A stretch of DNA of 64,000 nucleotides from Lineus longissimus (taxonomy: Eukaryota; Nemertea; Pilidiophora; Heteronemertea; Lineidae), in contig NC_088325.1 of the NCBI RefSeq assembly GCF_910592395.1, positions 6,353,501-6,417,500 of the forward strand, read 5' to 3'. Below the pieces are notes generated by a model that saw only the letters and a program-made list of their open reading frames with translations, was not told where the DNA came from and ran no database searches. How positions within the stretch are numbered: position 1 is the first letter of the stretch; every line of letters starts with the position of its first letter. Below are positions 45,061-54,715 of the stretch, piece by piece. The position numbers and the translations under genes were made by a program.

Positions 45061-46278
45061 TTATTTGACCTCCCTGTAAACATTTACCACCTTGTATACA
45101 GGTTTACCAGGCTGACGAAACGTATGATCAGGAATTAGCAACAAATTCTTATGATTATCAACTCCAACCACACCTTCTTTAAACAGAATATTATCAGCTG
45201 CACTTGGTCCAACTATTCGTGCAAGTATTGTCGCCACAGGTTCAGTGTTTCTAAAACCAACTGGGTTTCTTACAAAGCAGTTCATTTCGAAGCCTCCAAA
45301 ATGGGCATCACTGCATGAGTGACAGTACGTGAGATGTAACCCCAATCTAGAGTTGATAGCCAGTTCAAAACGATACGAAATTTGCCCTGCAATTGAGTAC
45401 CACGTTTCAGATAAATTCCACTGTTGTAATATCGTCAGTCCATGGTGTATATTACGGAAGATAACCAACTTCATGGTGTTAGAGCTTCTTGTTCTAAATA
45501 AGCAACAGAAGTCAGACTGACGGTAGAAATGAAACATGTGATACGGAAAACTCTCTTCATAAACTATTGTATCGTTACGTATAAACGTATAGACCAATTT
45601 TTCGCTTATATTCTGTTTAACCGACCTGTACAAAGTCAACGAGTATTGTCCAGAGCCAAATAATCTGCAGCCAAACGCAAAAATATCAAAATCTTTGGTT
45701 TGTATTGGGACAGTAGTGATCTCTTTGAAATTCCTCTGTCGATAGTGTATACCAAGACATTTCTCTTTCGTTGGAAGCACTAAGCGTCCAATGAACTTTC
45801 CTGATGATATGTCATACAACCTTGATCTTCTGATAGCACATTTCTTAGTATTTGCCCATTTACTCGTGACCAGCCGCTCTATATAAAAGAACATGAGATA
45901 ACTCGAGGTGAGCTCTATATGCAAACACATATCCGAAATACTAGGAACACTGCTAAAGTATGAGCATTTGTAATAAATCCGGCACGTATTGTTATTATTC
46001 TCAGTGTTGTACGCGTAAAACAGCATTCTGCTCCAGGGTTCTGGTTCGTCTGTATACCGGACCCATATGAAAGGACGATGAGGGTGAAATTGAACTTTGA
46101 AACCTTTTTTTGTTCCATCAATAGGTGGTATGAGAAGAAGTCTCTGACCCTTTCGGTATTTGAGATCAGAATTTGCCTGTAAGATCGATGCAAAGACGTT
46201 CATGAGCTGGGTTTTCAACAATTGCAGATCTGGCCGGGGCCATACAGACACAGCAACAGAAGTGTAAGATGGATCCAT
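45061..46278 (-). CDS. Orphan-family protein, single exon, 405 aa (copy B, gene 2)
   Basis: Same length and frame as 20884-22101. By direct comparison I count 31 base differences and 22 amino-acid differences. Nineteen of the base differences lie in the segment equivalent to 20971-21246, the 3' quarter of the gene; the rest of the gene differs at only about 1.3%. No stop or frameshift separates the copies. The DISSGKFIGRLVLPTKEKC block shared with gene 1 is unchanged. The family and function are unknown; a beta-sheet repeat fold is a guess. Its 3' flank in copy B is rearranged (44652-44956), close to the divergent segment. Confidence 0.75.
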   Translation of the reverse strand: MDPSYTSVAVSVWPRPDLQLLKTQLMNVFASILQANSDLKYRKGQRLLLIPPIDGTKKGFKVQFHPHRPFIWVRYTDEPEPWSRMLFYAYNTENNNNTCRIYYKCSYFSSVPSISDMCLHIELTSSYLMFFYIERLVTSKWANTKKCAIRRSRLYDISSGKFIGRLVLPTKEKCLGIHYRQRNFKEITTVPIQTKDFDIFAFGCRLFGSGQYSLTLYRSVKQNISEKLVYTFIRNDTIVYEESFPYHMFHFYRQSDFCCLFRTRSSNTMKLVIFRNIHHGLTILQQWNLSETWYSIAGQISYRFELAINSRLGLHLTYCHSCSDAHFGGFEMNCFVRNPVGFRNTEPVATILARIVGPSAADNILFKEGVVGVDNHKNLLLIPDHTFRQPGKPVYKVVNVYREVK

Positions 46279-46711
46279 ACTGAACTTTCAGCGATTACCT
46301 CCGTAGCCATCGCCCATACCATTGAAAAAATACGCGTCATCTTTCTGTATATCGCGCGCCCCTGTTTACGATGCACCTCACCCTAAATGCGTTACATTAC
46401 AGCAGACTCGAAGATCTTCAGTAAATCGTCACATTTACGGCATTTTGTTCGAGCATTCTTGCTGCGTACATTTGTGTACATTACACATGCAATACACGTG
46501 CAATGGAAGCCAATGCCGGCAGAGGTAATATGCTTAACTGTTATCACTGCTTTTGAGAATGGTCAATACACTGATCTGAGGGCCAAGATGGATGTATCAT
46601 GCAGTAGCCTACGTGGGTTTCAACTTTTAAAAACGACTGAAAAAACTCCGGAAATAACATCACGAATTGCCGCGTCTTCTTGGGTGCATAATTGAAGCAA
46701 AAATTATACAA

Positions 46712-48728
46712 TCATATGGCCTTGAATACTTCAACGGACGTAATGTGATGTATTATACCCGATTTCTTTCTCGGAGCTGGTATCAGGTGCAGTAGTGATC
46801 CATCCGAGTAAAAAAAGAAATGATTCCAATCCCGATCACTGCCAAAGGGACGAAATGATGGAATAAATTCACGAAAGTCTGATCTGCCTGAACCTTTTTT
46901 GACAAGACCATTCATCGGATTGTAGACATTTTCAAAGCCAATTGCAATAGGTCCAGGTCCAGCAATCAGATACACAGTATCAGTCTTTACGTTAAATGTT
47001 AAGCCACGTCTTTGCTTAGGGCGGAAATAACCACTGTGCCTGGTGACGTATTTCTGTGGTTGATAGTCATTGTTGCTTTCGTAAACAACAATATCGCTAG
47101 ACGATAAAGAAGCAAAAGAGTATATACTTCCCCCTTCAGTAACTCGAGGTTCGTCCAGTAAATGCACTCGTCGTCCTTTCCGAAGGACTAAGTTAAAACT
47201 GCTGACTGTCTTCATTTCTATCGGGTCATAAATGGTTGCGCCAAAATGGCCATGGATTTTACAATATACGACAATTTTCCTTTGATATCCCACTACAATC
47301 TTATATTTAACTCCGAAGGTATTGCAGCAAATTTCTGAATTGGGAATGACAATTTTTCCGGGGAATGTACCTTTTGTGATATCGTGGAGGAGACCCACCC
47401 TTAGCCTTTTAATCATTGTATACAATATTATGAAGTGTTTGTATAACGTTCCCCCCAGGGCAACTATGTTCTTTGAGAAGCCGAAGCTTGTTCTGTACAT
47501 TAGATTGAAATCTTTACCATTAAACTGGTACACGATCATACGAAAATACGGACTATCACTTGGAAGTTTGCATATCGTTATTTTGGCTGATGACATGTCA
47601 AGCGAATAGAGATCTTTTTCATGTGCAATAGGTGGTTCCCGAAAAGGTACTATTTTGTTTGTTTTATATCGCACCGGTTTATCCTTATGGACACAAAACA
47701 CACTGATATTATGGAATAATGTCTAATGGGGGTTACTGATATCTATAGAAATACCGAAGTGCACTCTTTCAAACTTGTTTTTTTCCCATTATTTATTTGA
47801 ATCATATTGATATATTATACTCTAAGAACCAGGTAAGGCCCCACAGTAAGAACGACGCAATCAATTATAAGTATGGCTCATGACGAATTCTCGTGCAAAG
47901 GTCAGACGGTTTACCTTACTGACCTTGCCGTCAAACGTAACATGCATAGCATTCAAGAAGGACGCGGGCACCACGTCAATCACCAAAACTGATCATGAAG
48001 AAAAAAATCACTTAAATCCGATTATTCGTCCTTTCTCCCTCAGGCAACAAATAGAACTTTGATTTCAGAATTAAAATACATTCTTTAATATGATATATCT
48101 GGTAGTTTGCTACCGTAGCTATACGTCATAGAATAGCACCACCAAAACCACACGTTATTCAAATCTCAAGCTGCTCACTGATTGGTTGCAGACTGGTAAT
48201 AGTGATTAAATATTTAGGACCAGTGCAATCAAGGGGGCATCCTGTGTGGAATCGGGAATGATTGCCAGCTGGCACGGCGTGGATGGAGATCTGCCTTTAA
48301 GTTACTCAGAAGCTAACAATGATAGAGCATATGAGACAAACGGGAGTCGTACCATAGGCGATTCAAAAAGCTATCACTTCGTTGCTTCACCATGGCGACG
48401 AAGCCTCAATTCATCCAAGTGGACCGAGGTTGCAAACTAAAAGATTAAATTACAACTAATCGAGTCCCTGTCGCGAACCTACCTTTTTCTGATACATCCG
48501 GGATCCTAAATTTCTAAACGCCTCCGCCTTCTCCATACACGAGGCCTTCTTTTTACTCAGCTGACACACATTCAGTTCATCATCCCGGAGGACCACAAAC
48601 GTTACGTACTTGCGTCGCATACACAGTATAGCACACGACAGAAGAGAAACGACATTTTCAGTGGCCAAGTCTTGTACTAAAATGGCCCAGTCGGATGCAA
48701 ACTTCTCGAAATACTCAAAGGCATCCAT
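46712..48728 (-). CDS. Orphan-family protein, two exons, about 418 aa (copy B, gene 1)
   Basis: Exons are 48728-48483 and 47722-46712, with the same ATG context, donor (AAAAAG/GTAGGT) and acceptor (CCCCCATTAG) as in copy A. The product differs from the copy A protein at 7 residues: one in exon 1 (K to E in EYFEKFAS) and six in exon 2. I count seven base differences in the 1011-bp second exon, six of which change an amino acid. Open frame, family unknown, paralogous to gene 2 next to it. Retention of both exons and both splice sites suggests it is still a gene. Confidence 0.68.
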
Positions 48729-49326
48729 GGCAGCCAGTCACGTATAACAGTAAGGTCGATCTATACCCATGCGTGGCGCAAAACTGTCCAACTTCAACTC
48801 GTGATAATTCATTGATAACAATGATTCAAAAGAAATTATGGTACGGTACGTTACGTATGAAGCATCTAAGTGAACTTTCCCCCTACATAACTGGATCGTA
48901 TTTCTGGATTACCCAGAAAAATGGCTTTTTGGGGAAGGTAAGAAAATCACCTTGATCAATTCATGTCAAAGTGCTATGTCGCATCGTAGCATACTCTGTT
49001 GGGAAAGACGCAGCCATTCCTAGCACATGTCCGTATCACCACCGATTATTCAAAAAAATATAATTATGCATATAATTAACAAAGTATAGCTTTTACTCCA
49101 CATAATTTCTCTGTTTCGGTAATTTCGCGGAAATCTTCTTGAGAAACCCAAATCCGCGGTTATACGGACAAGCTCCAGTTAGTTAACAGTGCATTTCCAT
49201 TTTCAAAATTGAAAAATGTTTTATTAAAGTGGAGAAAATCTGCTTGGCATTTTGAAACTTTATCATTCACGTCGGTTTGTTTACTATTTACAACACGAGC
49301 CCACTGGAGTGCGTTTCGAAATATTA

Positions 49327-51230
49327 ATAATAATAATAATAATAATAATAGTCTCTTTTATAGCGCTATTCCATGGACAGAGTCCTTGCTCACAGCGCTC
49401 CCTCTCCAAAAGCTCGCACAAACAGCCAGGTCTTTATCGCTCCCTTGAATTTTTCAGTGTCCACAGTGTCCCGAATGTGGCATGGAAAAGTATTCCATAG
49501 ACGCGGTCCATAACACTTGAAACTACAATCCCCCAAAAAAAGTCTTGGTTCTAGGAACCACCAGCTCCGAGAAAGCACCTGATCGGGTTGTGCGGGGAGC
49601 AGGTTTCCCAGAAACAAGGTCTCTCAGATACTGGGGAGCTGCACCCTGCACGCACTTGTGCACCTGAAGCAACACCTTAGAGTCAATCCTTTCTGCCACA
49701 GGCAGCCAGTGAAGCTTGATCAGAGTGGGTGTTATGTGATCAAACTTCCTGACTCTGCAAACGATGCGAGCAGCAGTATTTTGAACACGCTGTAATGGAG
49801 CAAGTGTCTTCTTCGGTAAACCAGCAAGTAATCCATTGTTGCAGTCAAGCCGAGAGGACACGAAGGCATGAACCAGACGTTCCCGGCTATCCTGGTCAAG
49901 GTATCTACTAACACGGCCAATACTATACAAACTGGCATATGCAGCGTTGCATATCTTCTTTACATGTGCTTGCATTGTCATGCCCTGGTCCAGAAGAACG
50001 CCTAGATCCCGGACACAGTCAGACTTTGGTACCGATACTCCATCAACTGATATTCCGGCAATAGATCCAGTTCTGCGCGATGAAACAATGTTAATCGCAT
50101 CCGTTTTGGGGGCATTGAGCGCTAGTTTGTTTTCAAATAACCAGTCCTTCACATCCTTAACACATGATTCCACGCGTGTCACCATCCGCTTGCTCTGCAA
50201 ACTATCGCCACAGGGGGCTGACGCTTCACGCTGATTGTCGTCAGCATACAGTTGGTATGGAACATTATGTTCTTGCATAACAGCACTGAGTGGTAGAGTG
50301 TATATGGTGAACAGAACAGGACCAAGAACAGAGCCCTGGGGAACACCATACTCGAGGACAACAGAGTCCGAGCACATGTTGCCGATTGCAACTGAAAGCT
50401 CTCTGCCTGCGAGATAAGACACAAACCACTGGAATGCCCTGTCCGCAAGGCCAATGCGATGTTGAAGTCGACTCAAAAAGTATATGATGGTCCACCGTAT
50501 CGAAGGCTGCGGATAGGTCCAACAGCACTAGAAGAAACTCCTTTCCCACATCAAGTGAGCCCAGGATATCACTTGTAATGCGCAACAGTACAGTTTCTGT
50601 GCTGTGTCCTTGGCGATAGGCGGACTGGTTTGGGTCGTATAGATTGTTCAACAACATGTGATCTCTTAAGCGCATTGCTACTATTCGCTCGATAAGTTTG
50701 GAAAGATAAGTCAAATTAGACACCGGGCGGTAATTCCCCAGTACTTCCTTGTCAAGTGTTGCTTTCTTAAGTAGCGGTTTGACCAGAGCGAACTTAAGAG
50801 GGACGGGCATGTGGCCAGTCTCAAGCGACAGGTTGATGATATTCACTAGTACAGGCAAGAGTGGTTCGACGCATTTCTTCAGGAGCCACGTGGGGATAGG
50901 ATCGAGACTACATCCTTTAGCTGGCAAGGAGAGGATGAGCTTCCTAACCTCGCTCTCTGACGTTGGTGCAAAGTCCTGTAGCAGGGATGTGGTACTAGAG
51001 CCATTGGATGTTGCGAGCGGTTCAAAACCAGAGTCATCAAATTTCTCACGGATGTTGCTGATCTTCTGGCTAAAGAAAGAGTAGACATCCTCTGCCATGG
51101 CCTTAGTGTCGGTATTATCTGGCAGAGGAGACACTGACTTCTTTCCAACAAGCTCATTGACGACCTTGAACAGGTCTTTGCCATTGCAAGCCTTGATTCT
51201 CGAGCTATGGAAAGAAAGTTTAGCCTTATT
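49327..51230 (-). mobile_element. 5'-truncated L2/CR1-type LINE, copy 2
   Basis: The (ATA)n tail is at 49325-49350 and the 5' truncation at about 51228. Copy A has the uninterrupted site CGAAATATTATGTGCAAATC (at 25155-25175). Copy B reads CGAAATATTA, then the LINE, then TTATTATGTGCAAATC, giving a short target duplication of about 4-5 bases (ATTA/TATTA). It contains a reverse transcriptase fragment that reaches further upstream than copy 1. The insertion happened after the segmental duplication. Confidence 0.9.
49390..51228 (-). pseudogene. L2/CR1-type reverse transcriptase, frameshifted
   Basis: Reading on -, the linker (GKDLFKVVNELVGKK) leads into reverse transcriptase blocks: LDPIPTWLLKKCVEPLLPVL, PVPLKFALVKPLLKK, NYRPVSNLTYLSKLIERIV, QSAYRQGHSTETVLLRI, LLDLSAAFDTVDHHIL (first catalytic Asp), GVPQGSVLGPVLFTIY, YADD (catalytic pair) and the C-terminal LHWLPV region. 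One extra base in a T-run near 50475 separates the DHHIL and SRLQHRIGL parts. A second indel near 49535 ends the product early (TKTFFGGL). The endonuclease domain is missing through 5' truncation. Confidence 0.88.
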
Positions 51231-51379
51231 ATGTGCAAATCAGCGGACCATTGAAAGCCAAGGCCTATAATTCAGGGTAGCGGTTAGGCATCAATAAAAG
51301 TTCCTCGAGCGCTGACTCTGGCTAAAATCGGCGAACAGAGTCTCGGCAATTATGATTCACTATGTTACACTCCAATGGG

Positions 51380-52262
51380 TATGGCAAGCGGAGTGTCCAG
51401 TTATTCAAACAACTTATATTTCTTCAATAAAACTTGGTTTTATGGCTGATCAACTAAGTTTATTTGAAAGAAATATAGTTTTATTTTAAAACAACCTATA
51501 TTTTCTCCTAAGAAAGCAGGTTGTTTTAATAAAACCTATATTCTTTCATGATAAACTAGGTTTATGTCCATAAAAGTGAAGTTTTGGAAAGAAACTAGGT
51601 TTTATGCCCTAAAATGATGTTTTTGACGATCGGCAATAAACTTGGTTGGTTTGGTTTTTAGCAATAGCTGGACAAATGGCGGATAAACTTATATTTTAGG
51701 GTAAAAAACTTAGTTTTATTGAAAAAAACTTAGTTTTTTTTCAAATTGACCTGGTTTTATTGCAAAATATATTTTTTTTAATAACTGGACAAACGGCGTG
51801 CGTATGGCAAGCGGAGTGTCCAGTTATTAAAACAACTTATGTTTCTTCAATAAAACTTAGTTTTTTGGCTGATAAATTAAGTTTATTTGTAAGAAATATT
51901 GTTGTTTTTTTTAAACAACCTATATTTTCTCCTATTAAACCAAGTTTTATTGAATAAATGGACATTTCGGTGCGGAAACTGAATTTTAGGTGATAAAACA
52001 CAGGTTTTGTGTTGAAAAACCAGTATTTTAATCATAAAATATAGGTTTATGGAAAAAAAAACTTACTTTATGAGGAAAGAATATTGTTTTTTTACAGATT
52101 ATATTTTTTCAAACAACCTAGTTTATTAGGAGAAAATATAGGTTGTTTTGAAAAAGACAATACATGTATTTCTTTCAAACAAACTTAATTTATCAGCCAT
52201 GAGGCCACGTTTTATTGAAGAAATATAGGTTGTTTGAATAACTGGACACTCCGCTTGCCATA
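51380..52262. mobile_element. AT-rich fold-back MITE (copy B)
   Basis: Same element as 25310-26104 with the same flanks (AATGGG at 51374-51379 and 52263-52268). It is about 90 bp longer, mainly through an extra segment around 51766-51835 that contains another copy of the end word (TATGGCAAGCGGAGTGTCC), as if a second copy's end had been inserted or a deletion had occurred in copy A. No protein. Confidence 0.75.
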
Positions 52263-53273
52263 AATGGGTAGCTTGGTGCTTGCCTTGGGAAAAATTCCTT
52301 GACTATACATACTGACACTTTAAAGGGGATTTCGCACGACCAACATTTCGGCCTTCTTTTTTACATTTTCTCGGATGGTGAAAATGAACCTGCTCATTTC
52401 CTGTTGATCTGTTTATAAGTCTAGCGCAGATCAGTCATCTAGACTCCATCTGATGAACATGTAGACAATATGACCTGCAATAGGGTTCCGTTCAGAAACT
52501 TGCGTATAACTTGCTGATGCGTCAACTGCGTTGATATACCACTGAAGTATTACCGTCTCAAAAAGCCGACCAGTGGGGCACAGTAAGGGCATTGTTTTGA
52601 TCGTTCGAAAGTCGCTTTAAGAACATCGAAATGTTGTCTACTTCAAATCCACTTGAAAGACGAACAACATGCACATGCATTGAGGCTTCATCCAATTGAT
52701 CTTATACAATGTTTTGTCGAGATACAGCGAGGGTTTGAAAAGTGGTCGGCTTTTTGAGACGGTAATACTCAAGTTTCTTCTCAATAACACACCTTCATTT
52801 TAAAGTGGTGGGACCGCCTCAATCGTATAATGCACTGGGCATGACAAAGGGCTTTGAAGTCATTGGTCAGCGCTGAGACCGGGCGTGGATATTGTTGGGT
52901 ATTGTTGACAGCCAATTACAACCACTGGTGACCTGTGGTTTAGTGACATGGCCCTTGCGGTTCGTCTTCATCTTGGAGTTGTTTGTGATGTACAGGGTGA
53001 CTCATAAGTGTTCCACTTGGGTATTTCTCGCCTTTTTCGCGACGTAATGGCTGTGCAATTGTGACGTCGCGTCAAGTGTTCATGCATCATGTTAAGGCAT
53101 TATACACTATGACGTAACAATTACAGGATGACGTCGAAAAACGATGAATATCGTTAGGGCGTACTGTGTATATGACTCGAGCAAAAAAGGAAAGGAGTAG
53201 GTTTCTTGATTTCTTTATTTAATAACTATTACCCACTTTAACCACACTTTGTCCATGCACCAGGTACATTCAG

Positions 53274-54659
53274 TCAATCAGACTGTACGCTGGCTTCACT
53301 ATGTTCATTTTGGTTAGTCCATTTCCATTTCTCGTTGTCTTCGACGTCCGTAAACTCAAGTCCTTCCTCCTCTTGATCTAGCTGCTGATGTGGACCTTCC
53401 TCAACAGGAGCAGCTCTGAATGCGAGTTCGAATCCTTTCTCGACAACTTGTGGAGGAACTTCGTCCCAGGCCTCACTGATTATGTAGAGTACGACACGAA
53501 GGCCAATTCGTTCACACTGTCCTTCGTCGTCGGTATTCTCTTTCTTCCATGACTTCCACTTCTTCCACAGGTTACTCTTGAACGATTTCATAACCGTCAA
53601 ATCTAGAGGCTGCACAAGGGAGGTACAGCCCGCAGGGATGAAATCCAACATCCCCTCGATCTCTGTAACTGCCATGCCGAAGTTTTCTGTACGGTGGACA
53701 CGATACAGGTCAAGGATGAGGAGAAAGAGTTCGGCATTCTCAGCAGTAACGTATGGATAAAGCACTTCGTCTAGCCAATGCTGCGCCGTCTCCTCCTTCA
53801 TCCAACCTGTGGCTGATGACGTAACAACGATGTTGTCTGGCAATTCTCCTTCCTGTAGCGCAGCGAGTTGTCTAACGAAACCTCTCCGGGGAAATGTAAC
53901 GTGTGCTGGCAGTTTTCCTCCCGTGGCAGTGATGGTGAGGGTTACCGTACAGCCCAATTTGGTATTAGATCTTGAGGTGCGCACATCTACCGAATTGGCT
54001 CCTGTGTTGTTGGCTGTGTACATCGGACGAAACTCAAAAAGTGAAAACGTTTGGTCCATGTTGAACAGGAAGCGCATAGCAAGGTCAAACTGCTCGATAG
54101 TCTCCATCACGTTGTCACGGAACACTTGGATACGATTTGCAGCATCTGCGGGTATGGCTGTGCTGTTTTTGTTGACCTTTCGCAGGGAGATTCTCTTTCT
54201 GGCCATAAAACGTTCAACCCATCCGGCAGATGCATGGAAGTCATGGTGTTGGGGTCTACTCTCGATGAGGTCTTCTATCTGTTCTTCTGGAAGCTCATTC
54301 CACCAAGTCTCGAATGATGTCAGGGCCTTTTCCTGAATGTCTTTGACAGATACTGGTAACTTTCTGTAGCGTAGTTGCCCAAACCACTGGTGCAATCTTT
54401 CCTCTACCACTGGCCAGCGCCCAACGTCTTTTTCGTGGACCGTTCGATCACTGCCACGCCCCTCGCGTGCTTGCCGTTGCAGTTCCGCCAAGTTCCATTG
54501 CTTCATCGTCTGTACTGGAATCCTGTGGAGGGTCGCAAATTTTGTCATGCTGGTCACGGTCCTGTTCAGTATAGCTTCCTCGAGGTCAGACAGGTACCGT
54601 ATTTTCTCTGATACCGAGTATCTACGTCTTCTCTTCGGCAATGCGTGTTCATCGTCCAT
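53274..54659 (-). CDS. Pogo/Tigger-type transposase, intact, about 461 aa
   Basis: The chosen start is the ATG at 54659 (MDDEHALPKRRRRY), about 45 bp after a TTTATAAG word on -. The open frame extends upstream to 54755 without a family-like sequence. In order: a basic nuclear-localisation-like KRRRR, an N-terminal helix-turn-helix (SVSEKIRYLSDLEEA, FATLHRIPVQTMKQW), a CENP-B/Tc5-type second DNA-binding region (VVEERLHQWFGQLR, ASAGWVERFMARKRISLRKV), then a DDE_1 catalytic core with Asp in FLFNMDQTFS, Asp in LLILDLYRVHRT and the third Asp in AGCTSLVQPLDLTVMKSFK, and an acidic tail. All three aspartates (DDD type) are present and there is no break, so the enzyme may be active. It would cut at the CAGGGT ends and insert at TA. 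Confidence 0.9.
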   Translation of the reverse strand: MDDEHALPKRRRRYSVSEKIRYLSDLEEAILNRTVTSMTKFATLHRIPVQTMKQWNLAELQRQAREGRGSDRTVHEKDVGRWPVVEERLHQWFGQLRYRKLPVSVKDIQEKALTSFETWWNELPEEQIEDLIESRPQHHDFHASAGWVERFMARKRISLRKVNKNSTAIPADAANRIQVFRDNVMETIEQFDLAMRFLFNMDQTFSLFEFRPMYTANNTGANSVDVRTSRSNTKLGCTVTLTITATGGKLPAHVTFPRRGFVRQLAALQEGELPDNIVVTSSATGWMKEETAQHWLDEVLYPYVTAENAELFLLILDLYRVHRTENFGMAVTEIEGMLDFIPAGCTSLVQPLDLTVMKSFKSNLWKKWKSWKKENTDDEGQCERIGLRVVLYIISEAWDEVPPQVVEKGFELAFRAAPVEEGPHQQLDQEEEGLEFTDVEDNEKWKWTNQNEHSEASVQSD

Positions 54660-54699
54660 TTTCACTTCGGTACGTCTTTGAGAATGTTCAGCTGCCAAC

Positions 54700-54715
54700 C
54701 AGTCGCTTATAAAGG
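54700..54715 (-). promoter_or_regulatory. TATA-like box of the pogo transposase
   Basis: CCTTTATAAGCGACTGG on -, ending about 45 bases before the chosen ATG. Position and composition suit a core promoter with a short leader; this also favours the ATG at 54659 over starts further upstream. Confidence 0.35.
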
